Program-made: the position numbers and the translations under genes
Assembly: GCA_937902805.1 (NCBI GenBank)
Contig: CALEMB010000003.1
Location: 1-15,679, forward strand
Direction of reading: 5' to 3'
Source of the DNA: an uncultured Bacteroidales bacterium
GTDB taxonomy: Bacteria; Bacteroidota; Bacteroidia; Bacteroidales; F082
DNA: 15,679 bases
Shown here: positions 1 to 5,763 of the stretch, piece after piece
How positions within the stretch are numbered: position 1 is the first letter of the stretch
Layout: every line of letters begins with the position of its first letter
The notes under the pieces: model-generated
Database searches by the model: none
What the model was told of the DNA's origin: nothing
The model's input: the letters and a program-made list of their open reading frames with translations, nothing else

Positions 1-1254
1 ACTGGTATGGATGCTTCCGTCCACATGAAGATTCTTTATGGTTGCGTTTTGAATATATAGGAACGGTGCGGCCCCATAATCCATGCTTGGAGAATAGGCG
101 AGGCCAGTCCGGTCATAGTTAATGGTGAGCGTGTGGCCTTGTCCGTCAAAGATGCCGGCATAAGGTGTGGCAAAAGAACCCATCATGGTTTGGCCATCGC
201 CGAGGTCGATGTCGGCAGTCATCTTGGCATTTACTCCTTGTTCCATTTCATCAACCAACATGGCAAGAGCTCTCCAATCATCCGAAGTGCCAATCAAGAA
301 ATATCCATCTGAGTCTTGGCTAAGAAGAGCCTCTTCTGGATTATTGGAATAGCCGTCTATAGTGCGATAAACACGCAGGGCTGTATTATCGAACAGATGC
401 AACTTGGGTAAGTTTTGGGTGGCGATAGTCTGTCCCCATACAAGGTCGCCTCTATTGCTTTGCAGCTTGTAAGTGATTTCTCCGCTGGTAAGTTGCTCGC
501 TTGTTGCCAGCAAACCATAAGCATTTCCGCCAGTCTTGGCATTTACATAATAGGTCGTACTTATGTTTCTTGTTCCACCACCTTGGCTGATAGGGTTGAA
601 CGTCGTGGCACAATTGGTGTAACTTCCATTCTCAAGGCATCTGAAGATGTTGGCCGTAGCACCATCACTCCATCCCCAGATGGCTCCTATCGTACTGCCT
701 GCACTGCGACCGTTGATAGTGCCTGAAAACAAACAGTCACGGATGGTCGTGTTGGATGTAAAGCCATGACCTACAACACCTCCGCAATGTGAGCCTGTGG
801 TAGTAATTGTAGCAGTAATTTTGATGTTGTTAATGCTGTTGGTGCCGTATGCTCCACCTACTAAGCTTGAACAATGTATGGCTCCGTTGATAGTACCTTC
901 GACTGTCAGATTCTTGATGGTGGCTCCTTGGATGTAGTTAAATGGTGCCTCGTATCCAGTCGTTCCTGTGATGTTGGCGGTGATGGTATAGCCCTGACCA
1001 TCGAACGTGCCAGCATATTTTTTGTTACCTGTGCCAATCATTGTGGTGGCCGTAATGTCTGCCATTAACTTGACATTAGTCGCAGCGGCTATCGTTCCGT
1101 CGTTGATACCATTGGCAAATTCTGTCCATTCGGCATTTGTCCCGATAAGGTAATACCCGTCAGCGTCTTGGACAAGTTCTGCCCAAGATGTTGTTGAAAG
1201 CAAAGCGAGCAACAGCATCACCGCTGCCCTCGTGAGTAGTCTTGTAATTGTCAT
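1..1254 (-). CDS. Secreted GLUG-like repeat protein, 5' part (truncated by window edge)
   Basis: The frame is open for 418 codons from ATG at 1254 to the left edge, so the C terminus is missing. Residues 1-25 form a Sec signal peptide (basic MTITRLLTR, then a hydrophobic stretch, with probable cleavage after SWA25). Two related modules follow, about residues 26-120 and 309-418. Each opens with a D-x-DGY-[YF]-LIGT segment, then has ADI, an AG-x-FDGQG-x-T-[IL]-T motif and an ATIKNL-x-V-[ED]G-[ST]-I motif. These are typical of the GLUG/right-handed beta-helix-like repeats of Bacteroidota surface proteins. The middle (about 120-300) has glycine-rich GGVVGH and IGAIWGW strands of the same style. 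Export is clear; the molecular role (adhesin, glycan-associated surface protein) is not readable. A T9SS C-terminal domain would be expected beyond the edge. The gene lies 275 bp downstream of gldD on the same strand but has its own probable promoter. Confidence 0.85.
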   Translation of the reverse strand, partial: MTITRLLTRAAVMLLLALLSTTSWAELVQDADGYYLIGTNAEWTEFANGINDGTIAAATNVKLMADITATTMIGTGNKKYAGTFDGQGYTITANITGTTGYEAPFNYIQGATIKNLTVEGTINGAIHCSSLVGGAYGTNSINNIKITATITTTGSHCGGVVGHGFTSNTTIRDCLFSGTINGRSAGSTIGAIWGWSDGATANIFRCLENGSYTNCATTFNPISQGGGTRNISTTYYVNAKTGGNAYGLLATSEQLTSGEITYKLQSNRGDLVWGQTIATQNLPKLHLFDNTALRVYRTIDGYSNNPEEALLSQDSDGYFLIGTSDDWRALAMLVDEMEQGVNAKMTADIDLGDGQTMMGSFATPYAGIFDGQGHTLTINYDRTGLAYSPSMDYGAAPFLYIQNATIKNLHVDGSIHTS

Positions 1255-1313
1255 TTTGTGTTGCATTGAAATGAATTGTTTGTTTATTTGTTAATTTTCA
1301 GATTAAGCGGACA

Positions 1314-1337
1314 CAAATTTACGAAGTCCCTGGCAAA
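1314..1337 (-). promoter_or_regulatory. Probable promoter of the GLUG-like gene (-7 box)
   Basis: On the minus strand 1321-1314 reads TAAATTTG, an exact match to the Bacteroidota -7 consensus TAnnTTTG. A TTTG lies at 1337-1334, but only 12 bp away; at the 18-bp spacing used by the other promoters here the -33 triplet would be TCG at 1342-1340, a weak match. The start codon would be about 50 nt downstream of transcription start, after an A-rich leader. A weak -33 box fits a promoter that needs an activator, and the repeat array begins immediately upstream. Confidence 0.5.
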
Positions 1338-1342
1338 GGCGA

Positions 1343-1468
1343 GGTGACAATTTCTGCTTTTTTAGGTGACAAATTCTAAAAATCTTGGTGACAAATTCTA
1401 AAAACAGGTGACAAATTCTAAAAACAGGTGACAAATTCTAAAAAATGCACAAAAGAGGTGATAATTCC
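1343..1468. repeat. Helically phased direct-repeat array upstream of the GLUG-like gene
   Basis: Units of the form GGTGACAAATTCTAAAAA start at 1343, 1365, 1387, 1407, 1427 and 1457. The three central units (1387, 1407, 1427) and the one at 1365 share GGTGACAAATTCTAAAAA exactly; those at 1343 and 1457 are degenerate (GGTGACAATTTCT and GGTGATAATTCC). Spacings are 22, 22, 20, 20 and 30 bp, close to two helical turns for most. Relative to the predicted start of the minus-strand gene the sites fall near -36, -58, -80, -100 and -120, the classical layout of activator sites. The binding protein is unknown. Spacing of about 21 bp between direct repeats is known for LytTR-family regulators, but the bases do not clearly match the LytTR consensus. 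Confidence 0.7.
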
Positions 1469-1479
1469 AACATTTGTTT

Positions 1480-1528
1480 GGTGGGATTTGCCATCCCACC
1501 GCATCGAGCCCTCGGATTTGTCATCCGA
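1480..1528. repeat. Twin short hairpins after gldD (REP-like, possible terminator)
   Basis: Two perfect inverted repeats share a core. The first pairs GGTGGGAT (1480-1487) with ATCCCACC (1493-1500) around TTGCC. The second pairs TCGGAT (1512-1517) with ATCCGA (1523-1528) around TTGTC. Both contain GGATTTG-Y-CATCC, but the flanking G-C pair is swapped to C-G, a compensatory change that suggests the hairpin is maintained. The second ends just before the gldD stop codon (1530-1532), so both lie at the 3' end of the mutY-gldD transcript. No T-tract follows, so termination activity is only inferred. Confidence 0.6.
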
Positions 1529-1529
1529 A

Positions 1530-2120
1530 TTACTTCCATTCAAAGGTCCCAATCATGTGGTCGATGTCTTGCCTGATGAAGCTGATGACGGGCTGCATCG
1601 AGTCGTTGTCGGGCTTGAAGTTGAAGTAAAGGGCACCACGGACGAAGTTTTTCGTGCTGTCGGTGAGGTAGAACTGCATCGGTGTGGCCACACCCTTACC
1701 ATCCATCTCGATGAAGAGACCGTAAACCTTGTGCTCATCATTGACAATCAAGCTGTCGCGCATGCCGTTGGCCTTTTGTAGATGCTTGGTGACCATGGTG
1801 TGCACGTCTTCAAGGTATTCGCCAAGGTTACCATCTATAGGCTTGTGCGTCAGGTGGATGGAGCCTTTGAACTGCGGCATTTCGATGTTGACCCAGTTTT
1901 TTTCGTCAGGCGAATAAGGGTCGGGGGTGACGAGGGCATATTGCGGACACTCGAAACTGTATTTTTCGATGGTGTCGACTTTGATATAGGCTTTTTCGGG
2001 CAGGTCGATGCGGAAATAGCCGCGCGGCTTGGGGAGGTAGCTTGACTGGCGGTCGCACGAGATGGCGATACAAGACAAAGCGATAGCTACTATAGGGATA
2101 ATTAATCTGTTGATTTTCAT
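1530..2120 (-). CDS. gldD: Gliding motility lipoprotein GldD
   Basis: A 196-residue lipoprotein. The N terminus is a hydrophobic signal ending in AISC, giving a lipidated Cys22. The mature start YLPKPRGYFRIDLPEKAY is the recognisable GldD family signature, followed by the compact domain and a C-terminal FIRQDIDHMIGTFEWK. GldD is known from Flavobacterium johnsoniae as an envelope lipoprotein needed for gliding and is linked to the type IX secretion apparatus; in non-gliding Bacteroidales its role is presumed to be T9SS-related. It follows gldE by 89 bp on the same strand, the usual pairing, and the gap holds a long REP hairpin. The start at 2120 is preceded by an A-rich leader without Shine-Dalgarno sequence, as is normal for the phylum. 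The window also encodes probable T9SS clients, consistent with a working T9SS. Confidence 0.9.
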   Translation of the reverse strand: MKINRLIIPIVAIALSCIAISCDRQSSYLPKPRGYFRIDLPEKAYIKVDTIEKYSFECPQYALVTPDPYSPDEKNWVNIEMPQFKGSIHLTHKPIDGNLGEYLEDVHTMVTKHLQKANGMRDSLIVNDEHKVYGLFIEMDGKGVATPMQFYLTDSTKNFVRGALYFNFKPDNDSMQPVISFIRQDIDHMIGTFEWK

Positions 2121-2135
2121 TTGTTCTGTTTTGTC

Positions 2136-2203
2136 GGCCCTTCGACAGGCTCAGGGACCTTGGGTTGATGTTGGTTTTAGGCCCCTGAGCTTGTCGAAGG
2201 GCC
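2136..2203. repeat. REP-like element pair forming a long hairpin between gldE and gldD
   Basis: The 24-bp arm 2136-2159 contains CCCTTCGACAGGCTCAGGG, and the opposed arm 2180-2203 contains CCCCTGAGCTTGTCGAAGGG. The arms match at 22 of 24 positions as an inverted repeat with a 20-nt loop (2160-2179). In the minus-strand transcript one mismatch becomes a U-G wobble, leaving one C-A mismatch. The sequence belongs to a dispersed palindromic family also found here at 7355-7378 and, in frame, at 15440-15472. It fills nearly the whole spacer inside an operon, so it could attenuate transcription or stabilise the upstream mRNA end. Confidence 0.85.
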
Positions 2204-2209
2204 GGTTTA

Positions 2210-3547
2210 TTAGTCATCAAATACCACTTTTACCTCCTTGATTCGTTTGGCATCGGCATCGGTGATTTCGAAATGGAATTTCTCGAAGTTGAACTTGAAC
2301 CCGATTTCAGGGATGCGTCCCTCGATTTCGAGAATCAGTCCGGCAAGGGTGTCGGCTTCGCCCTGCATGGGCTCGAAGTAGTCTTCGTCGACGCCAAACA
2401 CCTTGCAAAAGTCAACGATGCTGGTCTGGGCCTTGAAGAGGTAGCTGCCGTCGTCGAGTTTCTTGTAATGCTCTTCCACACTGGCCTCGTCGAACTCGTC
2501 GTTGATTTCGCCCACGATTTCCTCAATCACATCCTCCATGGTAATCAAACCCGAGGTACCGCCGTATTCGTCGACGACGATGGCAATATGGATTTTCTTC
2601 TCACGGAAGTCTTGGAACAAGTCATTGATTTTGCGGTTTTCAGGCACGAAGAAAGCGGGACGGATGAGCTTCTGCCATTCGTACGACACGGCATCGAGAT
2701 AGGGCAGGAGGTCTTTCACATACAGGATGCCTTCGACCTTGTCCATGGTCTCGTCGTATACGGGAATCCTAGAGAACCCGCTTTTGATGACGACGGCCAG
2801 CATTTCGGTGAACTCCATGCTGCGTTCCACACCGATAATGTCGATACGAGGTATCATCACGTTGCTCACTTCTTTCTCGCTGAACGAGGCAATGCCCATC
2901 AGCATCTGTTTCTCTTCGGGAGGCGTGGATTGCTCTGTGGCGATTTCTACGGCGGTGGAGAGGTCTTCCATCGAAATCTCGCCTTTTTTCTTCTCCAAGT
3001 GCTTGTCCATGAACGAAGTGGAGTGTACCAACGGCTTGCTCAGCGGCTTGAAAAGACCGTTGAGGAAATGCAGCGGTTTGGCCATGAAGCGTGCCACTTT
3101 GACGGGGCGCTTGCCAGCATATATCTTCGGCGTGATTTCGCCCGCAATCAGTATCATTGAGGTGACAATCACCACTTCGAGGAAGAAAGCCGCCACGGGG
3201 TAGTTGACCATGTCGAAGAGCTGCGCCATGATGTAGGTCGACAGCAAGGTGATGGTGACGTTGACGAAGTTGTTGCCTATCAAGATGGTAGCCAACAGCG
3301 TCTTAGGCTTTTCGCGCAGTTTCAGCACGAGTTGGCTCTTAGCATCAGTGCGCGACCCCAAATCATCGATGTCAGCGGGTTGGAGCGAGAAAAACGCAGT
3401 CTCGCTGCTCGAAATCAAGGCCGAAGCGATGAGGAGCAGGCACAATATTACCAATCCAATGATGGCGTTGACGGTAAATCCAGTGAAAAAGTTGTTTGAA
3501 ACAACGGTAAGCAGTCCTATGAGAGGGTCAGGGTCGGGTGTTTCCAA
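2210..3547 (-). CDS. gldE: Gliding motility-associated membrane protein GldE (CNNM/CorC family)
   Basis: A 445-residue inner-membrane protein with the CorC/HlyC architecture. A CNNM (DUF21) transmembrane domain spans about residues 25-170 (helices around 26-46, 84-110 and 117-136, with SSSETAFFSL). Two CBS domains lie at about 225-285 (VMIPRIDI, SRIPVYDE, GILYVKDL) and 290-350 (HIAIVVDEYGGTSGLITMEDVIEEIVGEI), and a C-terminal CorC_HlyC domain at about 362-442. Adjacency to gldD identifies it as GldE rather than a generic CorC. GldE is thought to act with GldD in stabilising the gliding/T9SS apparatus; the CNNM fold is otherwise associated with Mg2+ handling, and transport by this protein is untested. 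It follows ssb by 65 bp, a spacer with its own promoter-like sequence. Confidence 0.92.
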   Translation of the reverse strand: METPDPDPLIGLLTVVSNNFFTGFTVNAIIGLVILCLLLIASALISSSETAFFSLQPADIDDLGSRTDAKSQLVLKLREKPKTLLATILIGNNFVNVTITLLSTYIMAQLFDMVNYPVAAFFLEVVIVTSMILIAGEITPKIYAGKRPVKVARFMAKPLHFLNGLFKPLSKPLVHSTSFMDKHLEKKKGEISMEDLSTAVEIATEQSTPPEEKQMLMGIASFSEKEVSNVMIPRIDIIGVERSMEFTEMLAVVIKSGFSRIPVYDETMDKVEGILYVKDLLPYLDAVSYEWQKLIRPAFFVPENRKINDLFQDFREKKIHIAIVVDEYGGTSGLITMEDVIEEIVGEINDEFDEASVEEHYKKLDDGSYLFKAQTSIVDFCKVFGVDEDYFEPMQGEADTLAGLILEIEGRIPEIGFKFNFEKFHFEITDADAKRIKEVKVVFDD

Positions 3548-3563
3548 AGCAGTTTATTTTATG

Positions 3564-3608
3564 TTTTGCGCCGCAAAATTAGAAAAATTATCTGACATGG
3601 GCGCAAAA
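3564..3608 (-). promoter_or_regulatory. Promoter-like -7 box and inverted repeat in the ssb-gldE spacer
   Basis: On the minus strand 3581-3574 reads TAATTTTG, an exact TAnnTTTG match; the nearest upstream TTG is 22 bp away, longer than the 18 bp seen in the two better promoters of this window. The box is enclosed by a 9-bp inverted repeat (TTTTGCGCC at 3564-3572 and GGCGCAAAA at 3600-3608), and 3564-3578 is itself a near-palindrome. It could give gldE-gldD an internal promoter, or act as an RNA hairpin at the ssb 3' end; no T-tract supports termination. Confidence 0.45.
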
Positions 3609-3612
3609 AACC

Positions 3613-4065
3613 TTAAAACGGCAGGTCGTCACCTTCTTCCTGGGCGGGTGCTTGAGGCACGTAGCCTGGCACCGGCTCCGGTGCGGGAACGTAAGGCTGG
3701 CCGTACGACGACTGCATGGCGGGACGGGCGGGTGACAATTGCATCATCTTGTCGGCGTTCACCTCGGTGACATAACGCACGATGCCTTGCTGGTCGGTAT
3801 ATTGGCGGGTGCGGAGCTTGCCTTCCACATACATCAGGTCGCCCTTGGCATAGTTGCGGCGTCCTTCGGCAATGTCGTTGGCGAGGTTGCCCCAAACGAC
3901 AATGTTATGCCAGTCGGTCTGTTCCACCCAGTTGTTCTCGCGGTCGCGGTAACGCTCCGAGGTGGCCAGCGTGGCCGACACTTTCTTGTTTCCGTTTTCA
4001 AATGTGGTGATCTCGGGGTCTTTTCCGAGACGGCCGATGAGGATGACTTTGTTCAAACTTGCCAT
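3613..4065 (-). CDS. ssb: Single-stranded DNA-binding protein
   Basis: 150 residues, the usual size for a bacterial SSB. The OB fold occupies about residues 1-108, opening with the typical N-terminal NKVILIGRLGKDPE and including DWHNIVVWGNLAND and KGDLMYVEGKLRTRQY. A low-complexity Pro/Gln/Ala linker follows, ending in the acidic DDLPF tip that recruits partner proteins. It binds single-stranded DNA as a tetramer in replication, recombination and repair. The gene starts 12 bp after the mutY stop codon, so the two are almost certainly co-transcribed, joining base-excision repair to SSB as in many Bacteroidota. Nothing unusual is seen. Confidence 0.97.
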   Translation of the reverse strand: MASLNKVILIGRLGKDPEITTFENGNKKVSATLATSERYRDRENNWVEQTDWHNIVVWGNLANDIAEGRRNYAKGDLMYVEGKLRTRQYTDQQGIVRYVTEVNADKMMQLSPARPAMQSSYGQPYVPAPEPVPGYVPQAPAQEEGDDLPF

Positions 4066-4077
4066 GATAGTTTTGTT

Positions 4078-5130
4078 TTAAGTGTTTAAGTATAAGTCAA
4101 TTAAGCGTGGAATGGGGTAGTTTCCCAAGTCACTTTCACGGGTCAAAAATAAATCTTTTGTTTGGATTTGCAACAATTCTTCGTCAAGTTTTATTTCGAT
4201 GAACTGAGCGAGAATGGTGCGGTGGGTGAGTTTATGGGTGAAGACAGGGGAGACCTTCGTGATGGCAAAAGGCTTCCCTTCGATGAGTTGCTGGAATTGT
4301 TCCGAGGCAACGACTTCGTCCACCGTCATAGCGGTTTCGCTTTCGATGCAAGGGAAGTCGTAAAGGTTGCGCCAGATGTCGTTGTCGTTGCGTTTGTGGA
4401 GATATAGGCTGTCTTTAATCCTGATAACCAAATAGTTGAAATATCGCGTTGAGACCTTCACTTTCTGCAGTTTCACGGGACGTAGCATCACGGTTTGGTG
4501 CTCGAAGGCGATGCAGTGCGGTTGCAGGGGGCAGTGCAGACAGTTGGGATTCTTGGGCGTGCAATGCAAGGCACCAAATTCCATCATCGCCTGATTATGG
4601 AGCCCGGGTTGCTTACGGTTGAGGAGCTCGTCGGCGAGTTGGGCGAAAAGCGTTTGCCCTTCATTAATATTAATAGGAGTGTCGATGTCGTAGAGGCGGG
4701 CCAGTACACGGTAAACGTTGCCGTCGACCACGGCATGGGGCAGGTCGAAGGCGATGGAAGCGATGGCGGCGGCGGTATAGTCTCCAATGCCTTTCAGCTG
4801 TTTCAGTTTCTCGAAATCAGCGGGGAACTCGCCGCCATATTCTTTGACGACCTGTTGGGCGCAGTGGTGCAGGTTGCGGGCACGCGAGTAATAGCCGAGG
4901 CCCTGCCACATTTTCAACACCTCTTCCTCTGAGGCTTGGGCGAGGTCGGTCACCGTGGGCCAACGCTCAACGAAGCGCAGGTAATAGTCCATGCCCTGGT
5001 TGACCCTTGTCTGTTGCAGGATGACCTCTGAAAGCCACACCTGATAAGGCGTGGGCTGCTGTCGCCAAGGCAAATTGCGGTGGTTTTCGGCGTACCAATT
5101 AATTAAGGTGTCATGCAATATATCTATCAT
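4078..5130 (-). CDS. mutY: A/G-specific adenine glycosylase MutY
   Basis: 350 residues, full length. MutY removes adenine mispaired with 8-oxoguanine. The catalytic domain shows WLSEVILQQTRV with catalytic Glu35, the helix-hairpin-helix LKGIGDYTAAAI (112-123) and the following VVDGNVYRVLAR with catalytic Asp136. A C-x6-C-x2-C-x5-C iron-sulfur loop sits at Cys190, 197, 200 and 206. From about residue 225 to the end is the NUDIX-like 8-oxoguanine recognition domain (FTHKLTHRTI and nearby). All key residues are present. It is the first gene of the minus-strand cluster and is divergent from HU; the 143-bp shared gap contains a good promoter for HU, but no clear TAnnTTTG box facing mutY was found. 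Confidence 0.97.
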   Translation of the reverse strand: MIDILHDTLINWYAENHRNLPWRQQPTPYQVWLSEVILQQTRVNQGMDYYLRFVERWPTVTDLAQASEEEVLKMWQGLGYYSRARNLHHCAQQVVKEYGGEFPADFEKLKQLKGIGDYTAAAIASIAFDLPHAVVDGNVYRVLARLYDIDTPININEGQTLFAQLADELLNRKQPGLHNQAMMEFGALHCTPKNPNCLHCPLQPHCIAFEHQTVMLRPVKLQKVKVSTRYFNYLVIRIKDSLYLHKRNDNDIWRNLYDFPCIESETAMTVDEVVASEQFQQLIEGKPFAITKVSPVFTHKLTHRTILAQFIEIKLDEELLQIQTKDLFLTRESDLGNYPIPRLIDLYLNT

Positions 5131-5192
5131 TGTTTTTGGGGCGAAATTCTTTATTTATAACTCATTAGAAGAAAAAAATTGTATTAATCGGG

Positions 5193-5221
5193 TTGTCGTA
5201 TCGAAAATGTTCGTACCTTTG
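5193..5221 (+). promoter_or_regulatory. Promoter of the HU operon
   Basis: TTG at 5193-5195 and TACCTTTG at 5214-5221, separated by 18 bp, match the Bacteroidota primary sigma factor consensus (TTG at -33, TAnnTTTG at -7). Transcription would start near 5228, giving a leader of about 45 nt that is A/T-rich and lacks a Shine-Dalgarno sequence. Confidence 0.8.
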
Positions 5222-5273
5222 CCGCAAATTTACAACAAACATTTTATAACTAACCATTAAATAAGTAAAGAAA

Positions 5274-5546
5274 ATGACAAAAGCAGAAATCGTTGCTGAA
5301 ATCGCAAGCAAGACCGGCATTGAAAAAGGTGCTGTCCAGAATGTTGTTGAGAATTTCATGGAAGTGGTGAAGAATTCCATGGCCAAGGGCGAGAACGTGT
5401 ATCTGAGAGGCTTCGGTAGCTTCATCATCAAGGTAAGAGCTGAGAAGACCGGCCGTAATATCGGCAAGAACGTGGCTATCACCATCCCGGCTCACAAGAT
5501 TCCGGCTTTCAAGCCTGCTAAGACCTTCATGAACGCTGTCAAATAA
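5274..5546 (+). CDS. hup: HU-family DNA-binding protein
   Basis: 90 residues, the standard length of HU/IHF subunits. It begins MTKAEIVAEIASKTG and has the dimerisation helices (residues 1-40), the RGFGSFIIKVR turn (45-55) and the beta-arm ending at IPAFKPAKTFMNAV. It bends and compacts DNA in the nucleoid. Typical HU has Arg-Asn-Pro at the tip of the arm; here the segment reads GRNIGKN, with Ile in place of the intercalating Pro, which could alter DNA bending. It has its own strong promoter and is followed after 26 bp by a tiny basic gene in the same transcript. Confidence 0.95.
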   Translation: MTKAEIVAEIASKTGIEKGAVQNVVENFMEVVKNSMAKGENVYLRGFGSFIIKVRAEKTGRNIGKNVAITIPAHKIPAFKPAKTFMNAVK

Positions 5547-5572
5547 GAATAACACTTAAAAATTCCAATATT

Positions 5573-5662
5573 ATGCCAAACGGAAAGAAACACAAGAGAC
5601 ATAAGATGTCTACGCATAAGCGCAAAAAACGCTTGAGAAAGGATAGACACAAGAAGAAATAA
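5573..5662 (+). CDS. 29-residue basic AURKAIP1/COX24 (mS38-like) protein
   Basis: The ATG at 5573 opens 29 codons to TAA at 5660-5662. The product MPNGKKHKRHK continues as MSTHKRKKRLRKDRHKKK, about 60 percent Lys/Arg/His. The HKMxTHKRKKRLRKxRHKKK pattern is that of the short AURKAIP1/COX24-domain proteins of Bacteroidota, related to mitochondrial ribosomal protein mS38, which sits on the small subunit near helix 44. A ribosomal role is therefore inferred from family, not shown here. It lies 26 bp downstream of HU with no promoter between them and is followed by a terminator, so it is probably made from the HU transcript. It is easily missed because of its size; conservation of the pattern argues that it is real. 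Confidence 0.82.
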   Translation: MPNGKKHKRHKMSTHKRKKRLRKDRHKKK

Positions 5663-5684
5663 GCTCTTCTTGAGCCTAAACACG

Positions 5685-5730
5685 ACAATAACACAGCATT
5701 GGCTCACACCATTGTTGTGTTATTGTTTTT
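5685..5730 (+). terminator. Rho-independent terminator after the HU operon
   Basis: An 11-bp perfect stem, ACAATAACACA (5685-5695) with TGTGTTATTGT (5716-5726), has a 20-nt loop and runs into TTTTT. It lies 23 bp after the mS38-like stop codon and 34 bp before the RNase G start. The stem is A/T-rich, so some read-through into RNase G is possible; no clear RNase G promoter was found. Confidence 0.75.
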
Positions 5731-5763
5731 CAACCAAAACGTTAACCCCAAAGTAAAAACACT

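Noticed and set aside
1343..1468. A plasmid-type iteron origin at the 20-22 bp direct repeats
   Set aside because: No replication initiator gene or DnaA boxes are nearby, and the context is housekeeping chromosomal genes. A promoter-linked regulatory array fits better.
2273..3160. A 295-codon open frame on the plus strand opposite gldE
   Set aside because: It is a shadow of the gldE coding strand; gldE has clear CBS and CorC motifs and this frame has none.
5131..5273. A promoter for mutY on the minus strand of the mutY-HU gap
   Set aside because: No TAnnTTTG box with a correctly spaced TTG was found facing mutY, so I did not annotate one, although a promoter must exist somewhere upstream.
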